A stretch of 20,845 nt of DNA from Pseudomonadota bacterium (GTDB lineage: Bacteria; Pseudomonadota; Gammaproteobacteria; Steroidobacterales; Steroidobacteraceae). Of the stretch, positions 7,324 to 17,615 are shown in pieces. Made by a program: the position numbers and the translations under genes. The DNA is taken from positions 1 through 20,845 of the forward strand of contig JAEYXD010000052.1 of the NCBI GenBank assembly GCA_023428645.1, written 5' to 3'. How positions within the stretch are numbered: the first letter of the stretch is position 1; every line of letters starts with the position of its first letter. The notes beneath the pieces were generated by a model. It was not told the origin of the DNA and searched no databases. It saw only the letters and a program-made list of their open reading frames with translations.

Positions 7324-7809
7324 ATGAGACACGTACATTTTTCCATCGTGGCGATCGCGGTGGCGCTTGCGGGCTGCGGGCAGGCCGACCAGCCGCCGGC
7401 TTCGCTCGACGTGCTGCCCGCGGCGTCGGCCGCGGAGCAACCCCAGCTGGTCGTCTATAAGAATGCGAGCTGCGGCTGCTGCAAAGTGTGGGTCGAGCAC
7501 ATGCAGAAGCACGGGTTCACCGCGAAAGTCACCGATGTCGACAACATGAGCCCGATCAAGGAGCGCGTCGGCGTGCCGTACGGCATGGGCTCGTGTCACA
7601 CCGCGGAGGTCGGCGGCTATTTCATCGAAGGCCACGTCCCCGCGGAGCAAGTCGTGCGACTGCTCAAGGAGAAGCCGAAGGCCAAAGGTCTGACGGTTCC
7701 CGGCATGCCGATCGGCTCGCCGGGCATGGAGCAGGGCGACGTGAAGCAGCCCTACCAAGTCCATCTCGTGCACAACGACGGCACGACCAGCGTCTACGCG
7801 AAATACTGA
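7324..7809 (+). CDS. DUF411 (CopG-like) metal-binding lipoprotein
   Basis: 161 residues. A lipoprotein signal ends in the lipobox LAGC with Cys18. After a Pro/Ala-rich linker the DUF411 domain starts with VVYKNASCGCCKVW (Cys50, Cys52, Cys53). It continues with GVPYGMGSCHTAEVGGY (Cys91-His92) and GHVPAEQVVRLL, and closes with VPGMPIGSPGME. This is the standard order of the DUF411 family, often found near copper-resistance genes. It is likely a periplasmic copper or other soft-metal binding protein anchored in the membrane. The start is an ATG with a loose GAGAGG site upstream. It is divergent from the short methyltransferase gene and is followed by a hairpin. No other copper-resistance gene is adjacent, although the copper-ligand fusion at 433-2145 is in the same window. 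Confidence 0.9.
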   Translation: MRHVHFSIVAIAVALAGCGQADQPPASLDVLPAASAAEQPQLVVYKNASCGCCKVWVEHMQKHGFTAKVTDVDNMSPIKERVGVPYGMGSCHTAEVGGYFIEGHVPAEQVVRLLKEKPKAKGLTVPGMPIGSPGMEQGDVKQPYQVHLVHNDGTTSVYAKY

Positions 7810-7818
7810 CGGGCCCGC

Positions 7819-7849
7819 GCGTCGCGAAGCTGTCGCCGCTTCGCGACGC
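7819..7849 (+). terminator. 12-bp hairpin after the DUF411 gene
   Basis: GCGTCGCGAAGC (7819-7830) and its exact complement GCTTCGCGACGC (7838-7849) flank a 7-base loop, ten bases after the TGA. No T-run follows, so it is a strong stem but an incomplete intrinsic terminator. The remaining leader up to the kinase start at 8052 has no visible gene. Confidence 0.5.
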
Positions 7850-8051
7850 CTGCTCGCGTGCAGCTCGTCACATTCCTGATAAATCACCTGAACCGATGCT
7901 GAATTTACGGATTCGGCCCTAGTTGACCTTCCTGCGAATCGCGAACACTCGCTACATAACAGCGGTGACGATCGGTTCGCGTGACGGCGCTTCCTACACT
8001 CCCAACTCTCGCAAGCTGGCCGGGCCGACGGCCGGGCTGCCGCGTGCGCGC

Positions 8052-11084
<3,033 letters not shown>

Positions 11085-11177
11085 AACTTCTGACAGAAGA
11101 TCGCGACTCGACGTGGCACGGAACTGTCTTCGAAATCTCGGAGTCACTTACCCGAGAACGATTTCGGAGACGTTCGC

Positions 11178-11993
11178 ATGAAGCACTCACCGCGCCCCGC
11201 CATCTTCGACTCTGGCAACGTCGGTACGAGCGAGCGCTGGCTCTCTGCCGCCGCTGGATTGAGCCTCGCGCTGCAGGCACTGCGAGGTCGTGGGCTCGTC
11301 AGCCGTTTGCTCCTCGCCTCGGCCGGCTTGTCGCTGCTCGCGCGTGGCGCGACCGGCTACTGTGGAGTGAAGAGCACGCTTTCGGGCGAGACGAGCTTGA
11401 AGCAGGGCATGAGAGAGCAGGTCCGACGCGTGCGACAGACCCTGGGCGGCGAGACGCTGGAGTCGCTCGACACGCTGGACGCGCTGTATGCGGTCGAGTT
11501 GCAAGAGTTGCACAGTGCCGAGACGCAGCTCATCCGCGCGCTCGGCGACATGATCGCGGCAATACAAGATGCGGGCCTGTCGCTGCGGCTCGAGGAATAC
11601 GCGACCGAGCTGCGCTCACGACATGTGGATCTGGAAAGTTTGCTCGCGCGGCGCGAAATCGATCCGCGCCCGCATCCTGATGACGCGCTCCACGCGTTAC
11701 TGAACGAAACGGAAAAAATGGCACGCGTGTGCGCGCCGACGCTGCGCGATGCGGCGATCGTCGCGTCGCTGCAGCGGATCATTCACTACAAGATTGCCGG
11801 TTACGGGACGATCGCGGCCTATGCGAAGTCGCTTGGCCGCACCGAGGAGGCCGCACATTTCAGCGAGCTGGCCTCCCGCGACAAGGCCGTGGATGCGGAG
11901 CTGACGCGGCTCGCGAAAGGCACATTGAATCCCGACGCAGCCAGAACGACGCCGGAGTACCCGACAGTGCCGGGCTCGATGCGCACGCATTGA
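11178..11993 (+). CDS. Fusion of a YgaP-like (DUF2892) membrane domain and a DUF892 ferritin-like domain
   Basis: 271 residues; the ATG has GGAG about eight bases upstream. Residues 13-65 (GNVGTSERWLSAAAGLSL ... LLLASAGLSLLARGATGYCGV) are two hydrophobic helices of the DUF2892/YgaP-like membrane type, including the NVG(T)xERW entry and GxxGYC(G)V exit typical of the family. Residues about 98-245 form a four-helix DUF892/YciE-like domain. It carries YAVELQELHSAETQLIRAL (104-122), EEYATELRSRH (139-149) and HYKIAGYGTIAAYAKSLG (203-220), with acidic and His residues that could hold a di-metal centre. YciE-type proteins are linked to stress and are usually separate and soluble; fusion to a membrane anchor is unusual. 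It lies 93 bases after the hybrid kinase gene on the same strand and may be co-transcribed with it. Function is not established. Confidence 0.8.
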   Translation: MKHSPRPAIFDSGNVGTSERWLSAAAGLSLALQALRGRGLVSRLLLASAGLSLLARGATGYCGVKSTLSGETSLKQGMREQVRRVRQTLGGETLESLDTLDALYAVELQELHSAETQLIRALGDMIAAIQDAGLSLRLEEYATELRSRHVDLESLLARREIDPRPHPDDALHALLNETEKMARVCAPTLRDAAIVASLQRIIHYKIAGYGTIAAYAKSLGRTEEAAHFSELASRDKAVDAELTRLAKGTLNPDAARTTPEYPTVPGSMRTH

Positions 11994-12005
11994 ACGCGGC
12001 ACGCG

Positions 12006-12332
12006 TTACTCGGCGGTAGTCTCCGCGCCGCCGGGTGGCCGCACGGTCCAGTCCGCGTCTTCGAACTCGCCGATGACCTCGATGTCGACGTACTTCGCGG
12101 CCGCTTTCAGAATCTCGTCGACCTCTGGATCATGAGGCGCCGCGTCGCGCAGCGCCTTCGAATCCCAGCTTGCAATCGCAATCAGCTCGTCGGGCTTGCC
12201 GATGCGTCGCTGCAGCCGCGTGCCGCGCGCCCCCGGCGCGCGCTGGATGATCGCGCTCGCGCGTACCCATGCGGCCGCATATTCCTCCGCGGAATGGCCT
12301 GGCCGAACGCGAACCTTGAAAATGAAATTCAT
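12006..12332 (-). CDS. Small antibiotic biosynthesis monooxygenase-like (ABM, dimeric alpha/beta barrel) protein
   Basis: 108 residues from the ATG at 12332-12330, which has GAGGA eight bases upstream; an ATG 10 codons further up lacks this. The sequence MNFIFKVRVRPGHSAEEY, then a helix, LQRRIGKPDELIAIASWDSK and VDIEVIGEFEDADW, follows the beta-alpha-beta-beta plan of ABM/EthD-like ferredoxin folds. Here a WxS motif closes the third strand. Members range from true monooxygenases to heme-degrading enzymes and stand-alone dimers of unknown role. No catalytic residue can be assigned with confidence. It converges on the DUF892 fusion gene with 12 bases between stops and is divergent from the unknown gene at 12576. 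Confidence 0.65.
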   Translation of the reverse strand: MNFIFKVRVRPGHSAEEYAAAWVRASAIIQRAPGARGTRLQRRIGKPDELIAIASWDSKALRDAAPHDPEVDEILKAAAKYVDIEVIGEFEDADWTVRPPGGAETTAE

Positions 12333-12575
12333 CGTAAGTGTCCTCAAAGATTTACGAGACAACGCGGCTGAAGCGCGCGAGGGCGCAGCGTCGCGTGTAG
12401 GTATTTCACCGAGATTCGCGCGGACGTGCAGTGGGGCCTAACTGTTCGCCAGTTCACACTTTCGCCGTCGTTCGTTCAGCGAAAATGCCGGCCGCCGCGC
12501 AGATGGGGATGCGGCTCCTGAGATCGCCTGCGCCGATGTCGGCGCCCCGGCCCGCGGGAAACAATTCGAGACGAC

Positions 12576-13454
12576 ATGTTGAGTGAAGCATCGATCACCG
12601 GACTTGGTTTGGAAGCGTCGCTCCTGCGGGAGTGGAGCGAGTTCTACTCGCGCGTCGAACAGCGGCCCACGCCGCCCGCGACCCGCGCGGACGCCGAGCC
12701 CTTCGCCGAGTACGCTCGTGACGACGCGTTCGTCGACTCTGTCGTCGACGCGCTGAGCCTCTATCTCGCCGACCGCAACGAATTCGCCGCGAAGCTCGCT
12801 GCGCATCTGGATTTGATGCTGATTCAGCGCGCTCGCGCGGAAGACCTCGCGGTATTGACGCGGCTGGCAGCGAAGTACGCCGCTTCCGGTGATCTCGTCG
12901 GCGTCATGGGCCTGATGCATCGATCGCAGATGTTCGGCGATGCGCGCCTGCACGAGGTCGTCGAGATCTGCGCCGCGACGCTGCGGGCACTTGGAGACGT
13001 CCCGGACATGAATGGCTGGGCTCGCTCCATCGGCATCGCGCCGCTACAGGATTCCTGGACCTTCACGCTGAAGCTCGGTACCGCCCCACCGAGCTACTGG
13101 ATGAGCCGCAAGCATGACTTGCAGCCGCACGACGTCTCGCTCGAGTTGCTCATCAACGATGCGCAATGGCGCGTGCAAGTGGCGCGCGTCGACCGCAATT
13201 ATTCGGCGCAATGGCGCCCCTCGGGCATTACCGTGGATACGGACGAGACGAAGCTGAAGGCGCTCGCGGCATGGCCGCCGCTCGCGAGCCCGCAATTGTT
13301 TCCACTGTTCGCGGGGACGCTTGCGCAATTCCTACGCATCGCATGGCTGCGCACCGCTTGGATTTCCGCAAGCGGCGTTCATGTCGACAGATCACGCCTG
13401 CTCGAGTGGTCGCACATTGCGATCGAGGAGCTCACGCCCTCAGGATTTCCCTGA
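12576..13454 (+). CDS. Protein of unknown function (292 aa)
   Basis: I do not recognise this family. The protein has no signal peptide or membrane helix. Residues about 1-140 are helix-rich with many Ala, Leu and Arg (for example SLYLADRNEFAAKLAAHLDL). Residues about 150-240 look strand-rich and contain GTAPPSYWMSRKHDLQPH and DAQWRVQVARVDRNYSAQW. The C-terminal part has two hydrophobic helices (PQLFPLFAGTLAQFLRIAWL) probably buried rather than membrane-spanning, and the protein ends IEELTPSGFP. Coding is supported by length and by a strong GC-third-position pattern. The ATG has only a weak GAGACGAC site. The usher-like gene follows closely on the same strand, so the two may form an operon, perhaps with a cytoplasmic or periplasm-facing partner role; this is speculative. 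Confidence 0.7.
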   Translation: MLSEASITGLGLEASLLREWSEFYSRVEQRPTPPATRADAEPFAEYARDDAFVDSVVDALSLYLADRNEFAAKLAAHLDLMLIQRARAEDLAVLTRLAAKYAASGDLVGVMGLMHRSQMFGDARLHEVVEICAATLRALGDVPDMNGWARSIGIAPLQDSWTFTLKLGTAPPSYWMSRKHDLQPHDVSLELLINDAQWRVQVARVDRNYSAQWRPSGITVDTDETKLKALAAWPPLASPQLFPLFAGTLAQFLRIAWLRTAWISASGVHVDRSRLLEWSHIAIEELTPSGFP

Positions 13455-13547
13455 GGCATGGCAGCGGAGTGGCAGGGCCGCGCTGATGGTCGCGCGGTGA
13501 GGTGCGCTGTACGATGCCTGCGTTTCAACGACGAATTCCGACGATCG

Positions 13548-14876
13548 ATGGGACAAACCACGCGGGCCGTTACGACCGGCCCCTCGCAATCTCCTGAAAT
13601 CGCCTGCGCTGCCGCGCGCGTGTACCGAGCCCTGTTGTGTGCGGGCGTCCTCACGCTCGGCGCCTGCAGCGTCACGCCGCCGACCGAGCTCGACATGGTG
13701 CAGGTCGATGCCAAAAAGCTCTCGATCGAGCACTCCTCCTTCAGCGCCCAACTCGGCGGCGACGACGGCGGCGTCACGCAGACGTTCGCCACTTCCATCG
13801 ATCCCGGCCTCACGAGGATCAACGCGTTCACGCGCCTCGAATCCAGCTTCACGCAGCGCATGAACGACGACGGCGAAACGTTGCGCGTCGGCGATGCCGT
13901 CAGCAGCGTCGGCATGTGGGGCAGCTCCGTGCGTTTCGGCGGCATGCAATTCGGGACGCGCTCCGCCGCGCGCTCCGACATCGTTGCGTCGTCCGAGCTC
14001 GCGACGAGCGGCCTGGCCGTCTTGCCGACGGTCGCGGATGCGCTGTTCGCTTCCATCGATTCGAATTCCGCGCCGCTCGCCTCGCGCAATCTATCGAGCG
14101 CTCGCTCGGTGCACGGCCGCGGCATGGGGCTGAGTCTGACGGATGCGCTCGGCCGCACGCAGACGATCGACGCGCCGATGATCTCGGGCGTGCGGCTCGT
14201 CGAGCAGGGCTGCGAGGATTTTTCGCTCGGCTTCGGCAGGGTGCGGCGCGACTACGCGATCGAGAGCAACGCCTATGGGCCGACCTTCGCGAACACGACG
14301 GTGGCGTGCGGCGTGCCGCTCGGCTTCACGATCGAAGGCCACGGCGAATATCTCGCCGACGAGGTGACGGCGTTCGGCATTGGCGTCGCCCGCAAGATCG
14401 GGCCGCTCGGCACGGCATCGTTCGCCGTCGCGTCCAGTCAATCGCAGCTCGGCTCGGGCTGGCTCGCGCGCGCCGGCTTCGAGCATCAGAACGCCTGGTT
14501 CAACGTGGCACTGCGCACGCGCGTGCAGAGTCGCGACTTCCGCGAGATCAATACGCTCGATCTCAGTGATCCGATCATGCAGCGCGATCTCGCGAGCATC
14601 GGCGTGAACGTCGGCGACGGCGCGAATCTGTCGCTCGCGTATGCGACGCAAACGACGTGGGCGCGTGAGCGCGCCGATGTGCTCGCGGTGCGTCAGAGCA
14701 TGAACGTGGGCGCTGGCTCGCTGTCGCTGAGCGCCGGACATTCCGTCGTCGAGAGCATCGGCTCGTCGCTGTTCATCTCATATCAGCGCCCGTTCGGTAC
14801 GCAGCGCGGCGAGCGTTCGTCGGTCGAGGAATTCGACCTCGACATACTGACGCGTCCGCTGACGCTCACGCCGTAA
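13548..14876 (+). CDS. Shortened fimbrial-usher-like outer-membrane barrel with lipobox
   Basis: About 442 residues from the ATG at 13548; an ATG at 13458 (30 more residues) and a GTG at 13620 are other possible starts, none with a good ribosome site. A hydrophobic stretch VYRALLCAGVLTLGAC ends in a lipobox-like LGAC. The body matches the central part of chaperone-usher proteins (FimD/PapC, especially spore coat U-type). It has FTRLESSFTQRM, LRVGDAVSSVGMWGSSVRFGG, a TDALGR motif that normally ends the plug, and YAIESNAYGPTF. Later come repeated barrel strands such as GLGTASFAVASSQSQLGSGW-like and GSSLFISYQRPFG. The N-terminal chaperone-binding domain and the C-terminal domains of ushers (about 780-850 aa in full) are missing, and the plug region lacks the usual PPGPF. 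No chaperone or pilin gene is adjacent. It is either a divergent barrel with a new role or a remnant. Confidence 0.7.
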   Translation: MGQTTRAVTTGPSQSPEIACAAARVYRALLCAGVLTLGACSVTPPTELDMVQVDAKKLSIEHSSFSAQLGGDDGGVTQTFATSIDPGLTRINAFTRLESSFTQRMNDDGETLRVGDAVSSVGMWGSSVRFGGMQFGTRSAARSDIVASSELATSGLAVLPTVADALFASIDSNSAPLASRNLSSARSVHGRGMGLSLTDALGRTQTIDAPMISGVRLVEQGCEDFSLGFGRVRRDYAIESNAYGPTFANTTVACGVPLGFTIEGHGEYLADEVTAFGIGVARKIGPLGTASFAVASSQSQLGSGWLARAGFEHQNAWFNVALRTRVQSRDFREINTLDLSDPIMQRDLASIGVNVGDGANLSLAYATQTTWARERADVLAVRQSMNVGAGSLSLSAGHSVVESIGSSLFISYQRPFGTQRGERSSVEEFDLDILTRPLTLTP

Positions 14877-14891
14877 ACGCAGGCGGCCGCG

Positions 14892-14910
14892 CGGCTCGTT
14901 GTGCGAGCCG
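14892..14910. terminator. 7-bp hairpin before the main bidirectional terminator
   Basis: CGGCTCG (14892-14898) and CGAGCCG (14904-14910) flank the loop TTGTG, 15 bases after the TAA of the usher-like gene. Immediately after comes GGAAAAAG and then the stronger stem at 14919-14941. It may form a tandem terminator pair. Confidence 0.45.
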
Positions 14911-14918
14911 GGAAAAAG

Positions 14919-14941
14919 AAAGGGCGGCAATGCCGCCCTTT
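14919..14941. terminator. Bidirectional intrinsic terminator between convergent genes
   Basis: AAAGGGCGGC (14919-14928) and GCCGCCCTTT (14932-14941) form a perfect 10-bp stem with a 3-base loop. On the plus strand a short T-run (CTTTTG) closes it. On the minus strand the stem is followed by TTTCTTTTTCC. It therefore fits a classic rho-independent terminator for the outer-membrane protein gene on the minus strand and also serves the usher-like gene. Confidence 0.85.
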
Positions 14942-14965
14942 TGCGAAAGCCGAACAGCAGCCGCG

Positions 14966-15559
14966 TTAGAAGTTGAAGCGTCCGTACACGCCGATCTGGC
15001 TCGTGTCGTCGCCCAGGTTGATCAAGCCGCCGATCGAGAACTGATTGTTGATGTGATAGCGGCCCTCACCGACGATCGTGACCTCGTCTTCGAAGCCCCG
15101 CACTTCCGCGGTCGTGATGTCGATGCCGCCTTCGAGCTCCACGTTCGGCACGATTTGCGCACGCACGCGGGCGCCAGCGAAGAAGCCGATGTCGTCGTCG
15201 TCGAACGCGCCGTAGTCGACGTCATAGCGCACGACGCCGCCGCGGGCGATGAAATCCAGATTTCGCGTGATCGGCCAATGGCCGCCGCCGCCGATGAGCC
15301 AGCGCGTGAAGTCCACGTCGACGGCGCGCTCGTCGAAGTCGATGGCAGAGATTTCCACGAGCGCGAAGAACGTGTTCGTCACCGCGAGCGAGCCGCGCAG
15401 CTGATAGCCGTCGCCGTCGATGTCGAAGCCGCGGCCATCCGTCTCGGCTTCCGGAATGATCGAGAAATCGACGAATGAATAGCCGAATTCCGCGGCCTGG
15501 CCGCTGAGCGGCAACAGCATCGTGAACGCGGCGAGCGTATTCAGAACTCGTGACTTCAT
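14966..15559 (-). CDS. Small outer-membrane beta-barrel protein
   Basis: 197 residues. The start is strongly supported by AGGAG seven bases before the ATG. Residues 1-22 are a signal peptide (SRVLNTLAAFTMLLPLSGQA). The mature part alternates short strands and acidic loops (FDIDGDGYQLRG, YGAFDDDDIGFFAGARV) and ends in GVYGRFNF. The terminal aromatic Phe is the usual C-terminal signature recognised by the BAM complex. Length fits an eight-stranded barrel. No specific family can be named; proteins of this type are porin-like or adhesin-like with unknown function. The gene has its own terminator at 14919-14941 and faces the usher-like gene. Confidence 0.82.
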   Translation of the reverse strand: MKSRVLNTLAAFTMLLPLSGQAAEFGYSFVDFSIIPEAETDGRGFDIDGDGYQLRGSLAVTNTFFALVEISAIDFDERAVDVDFTRWLIGGGGHWPITRNLDFIARGGVVRYDVDYGAFDDDDIGFFAGARVRAQIVPNVELEGGIDITTAEVRGFEDEVTIVGEGRYHINNQFSIGGLINLGDDTSQIGVYGRFNF

Positions 15560-15636
15560 TTACAAATCTCCTGACGAAAAGAATGCGTCGCAATTGACCA
15601 GTCGCAGACGCGCTGACATGGTTGCCAGCGGCGCGC

Positions 15637-15642
15637 ATTGTA
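15637..15642 (-). promoter_or_regulatory. Candidate -10 box for the outer-membrane barrel gene
   Basis: Read on the minus strand, TACAAT matches the sigma-70 -10 consensus at five of six bases. It lies about 78 bases upstream of the start codon. The hexamer 17 bases further upstream (GTGGCG) is a poor -35. This is a weak prediction based only on the hexamers. Confidence 0.3.
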
Positions 15643-15718
15643 GGTGAAGAGATCGAGAACGCCACACGCGAGCGCACCTCGTAGGGCGCAATTCAAGAAA
15701 AACTCATCGGGGGTCATG

Positions 15719-16615
15719 ATGTTTGTCACTCGAATGCGACACTTCCGTGCGTTATTCGCACTGTGTTTCATGGCGTTCCTCGCGGCGCCCGCGATGGCGA
15801 GCGTCATCATCACGCGAGAGATCGATTCGCGAGCGCTCGCGCGCAAGTGGTCGTACACGGCGTATCTGCCTGATGGCTATGAGAGCTCCGACATGCGCTA
15901 TCCGGTCCTGTATCTTCTTCATGGCAACGGCCAGACATTGAACGACTGGGCCGTGTCGGGACGGATTCAAGCGACGACGGATGAGCTGATCGCGAGCGGG
16001 CGTATTCCGCAGACCATCATCGTGATGCCGGATGCGGGCACGACCTGGTACGTCGATCGCAAGGAGAAAATGGAAACGGCGTTCATGGAAGACTTGCTGC
16101 CGGATGTCGAGGCGACGTTCCGTACGATCACCGAACGCAACGGCCGAGTCATCGGCGGCTTGTCGATGGGCGGATATGGCGCGCTGCGCTTCGCGCTCAA
16201 ATATCCGGAGAAGTTCGCGGCCGCCGCATTGTTGTCGCCGGCGATCTACGATCCGGAGCCGCCGGAGAACTCCGGCGCGCGGCGTGTCGGCGTGTTCGGT
16301 GCGCCCACATACGACGGCGCGATCTGGAAGCAATACAACTATCCGCCGCTGCTCGAAGGATACTTTGCGAAAAAGCAGCCGGTGCCGATGTACATCAACT
16401 CGGGCGACGACGATGAGTTCATGATCGAGGCCGACGCGACGAAGCTCTACAGCCTCTTGCGGCAGCGGCGCCATCCGGCGGAGCTGCGCATCGTCAACGG
16501 CTCGCACAGCTGGGCAGTGTGGGAAAGCACGATCGGAGATGCGATGACATATATCTATCGCTACGTCGCGCGTCCCGTCATGGCCTCGCCGTCAGAGAAC
16601 ATGAAGCGCCGCTGA
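15719..16615 (+). CDS. Secreted alpha/beta-hydrolase esterase (EstD/antigen 85-like)
   Basis: 298 residues. Two adjacent ATGs (15716, 15719) follow GGGGG; the second has the better spacing, and a longer start at 15644 would put 25 polar residues before the signal peptide. Residues 1-27 are a signal peptide (ALFALCFMAFLAAPAMA). The hydrolase core has the strand/loop YPVLYLLHGNG (61-71), the nucleophile Ser149 in GLSMGGYGAL, an acidic cluster SGDDDEF (228-234) and His263 in GSHSW. This is the complete Ser-Asp-His triad of the putative esterase (EstD, S-formylglutathione hydrolase, antigen 85) group. It is likely a periplasmic carboxylesterase, with acyl or sugar-ester substrate unknown. It is divergent from the outer-membrane barrel gene; no operon partner is evident. 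Confidence 0.88.
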   Translation: MFVTRMRHFRALFALCFMAFLAAPAMASVIITREIDSRALARKWSYTAYLPDGYESSDMRYPVLYLLHGNGQTLNDWAVSGRIQATTDELIASGRIPQTIIVMPDAGTTWYVDRKEKMETAFMEDLLPDVEATFRTITERNGRVIGGLSMGGYGALRFALKYPEKFAAAALLSPAIYDPEPPENSGARRVGVFGAPTYDGAIWKQYNYPPLLEGYFAKKQPVPMYINSGDDDEFMIEADATKLYSLLRQRRHPAELRIVNGSHSWAVWESTIGDAMTYIYRYVARPVMASPSENMKRR

Positions 16616-16726
16616 GCGCGGCGGGTCGCGGGGTCGCGCCCCAGCTCGGCATCTATCATCCATTCCGGTCTTTGCTTTCGTTCTCGACGCTGGTACCTTG
16701 CGTGGCCAAGGTTGCTTTTCGGTCCA

Positions 16727-17047
16727 ATGAACCCCGAAAAATTCAATGCTGTCCGCAAGGGCTTGCTCGAGTACGCGCTGCTCAAGGTCATCTCGTCGGA
16801 CAAGGTGTATGTCGCCGATATGCTGAAGCGGTTGCAGGACACCGAGTTCGCGACGCAGGAAGGCACGCTGTATCCGCTGCTCAGCCGCCTGCGCCGGGAG
16901 AATCTCGTCGACTATGAGTGGCGGGAATCGGAGAGCGGTCCGCCGCGCAAGTACTACGAGCTCACCCGCAAGGGCGCGGCGTTGCTCGCCGACCTCGACG
17001 CTTACTGGAAGCGGCTGACGACGACGATCAATCAATTGGGGAAATAA
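16727..17047 (+). CDS. PadR-family transcriptional regulator
   Basis: 106 residues from the ATG at 16727; a TTG at 16712 would add five residues. The winged-helix pattern is clear: FNAVRKGLLEYALLKVISSD, then VYVADMLKRL, the recognition helix region TQEGTLYPLLSRLRRENLVDYEW and the wing SGPPRKYYELTRKGAALL. These are the hallmarks of PadR (the GTLYPxLxRLxxxGLV and PxRKYYxLTxxG motifs). It is a small PadR-s1-type dimeric repressor without a large C-terminal effector domain. It precedes the TM2 gene by one base, and GGGAAATAAG at its end likely provides the ribosome site for that gene. It therefore probably controls its own operon, perhaps in response to a membrane or envelope signal. Confidence 0.92.
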   Translation: MNPEKFNAVRKGLLEYALLKVISSDKVYVADMLKRLQDTEFATQEGTLYPLLSRLRRENLVDYEWRESESGPPRKYYELTRKGAALLADLDAYWKRLTTTINQLGK

Positions 17048-17048
17048 G

Positions 17049-17588
17049 ATGCGGCGAGTGATCACGGTCAATCTCGGCGGCACCGCCTATCCTCTCGAAG
17101 AAGAGGCGTACGAGCGCGTGCGTGCGTACATCGCGATGGCCGAATCGCGGCTCGGCGGAAATCCGGATCGTGTCGAGATCGTCGCGGACCTGGAACGCTC
17201 GATCGCCGAGCACGTCGCCGCGCTGCGAGCAACGAAGAACGAGAACGTCGTGAGCGATGCGACGATGGCCGCGGTGCTGCAAACGATCGGTACCGTCGAG
17301 CGTGGCGAGGCCACGGGCGCGCCCGCCGCCTATGAAGCGTCGCCGTCGCATGGGGTCCCGGCATGGACGGCGGCGGAGAGCGAATTCGTGCGCCTGCCGG
17401 TACTCGTGTTGTGCGTGTTCCTGGGCTGGTTCGGCTTGCATCGGTTCTATGTCGGCAAGATTGGGACCGGCATTCTGCAATTGCTCACGATCGGCGGCCT
17501 CGGACTGTGGACGCTGTACGATCTGATCCTGATTCTCTGCGGCGGCTTCACGGATTCCCGCGGTTACAAGATCGTGCGCTGGGCGTGA
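17049..17588 (+). CDS. TM2-domain membrane protein with a PspC-associated N-terminal module
   Basis: 179 residues. Residues 1-83 form a soluble module (RRVITVNLGGTAYPLEEEAY, then ADLERSIAEH and a VVSDATMAAVLQTIG segment). It is clearly homologous to the N-terminus of the following PspC protein. After a Pro/Ala linker, residues about 115-168 are a TM2 domain. It has two hydrophobic helices around LGWFGLHRFYVGKIGTGILQ and LGLWTLYDLI, and the terminal GGFTDSRG. The HRFY/GxxGxxQ/D motif set is the TM2 signature. TM2 proteins are small inner-membrane proteins of poorly known function. Translational coupling with padR is likely. The shared N-terminal module suggests that it may interact with, or compete with, the PspC paralogue. 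Confidence 0.88.
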   Translation: MRRVITVNLGGTAYPLEEEAYERVRAYIAMAESRLGGNPDRVEIVADLERSIAEHVAALRATKNENVVSDATMAAVLQTIGTVERGEATGAPAAYEASPSHGVPAWTAAESEFVRLPVLVLCVFLGWFGLHRFYVGKIGTGILQLLTIGGLGLWTLYDLILILCGGFTDSRGYKIVRWA

Positions 17589-17615
17589 AGTCGGGGCCAA
17601 CATCGAGTGAAAGTC

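Noticed and set aside
7923..8051. TTG start extending the hybrid kinase by 43 residues
   Set aside because: No ribosome site before the TTG, and the added residues are polar and unlike a domain. TTGACC here looked like a -35 box, but no -10 lies at a proper distance.
13458..13547. Upstream ATG start of the usher-like protein
   Set aside because: It would put 30 Arg-rich residues before an already long region ahead of the lipobox. Not excluded, but less likely.
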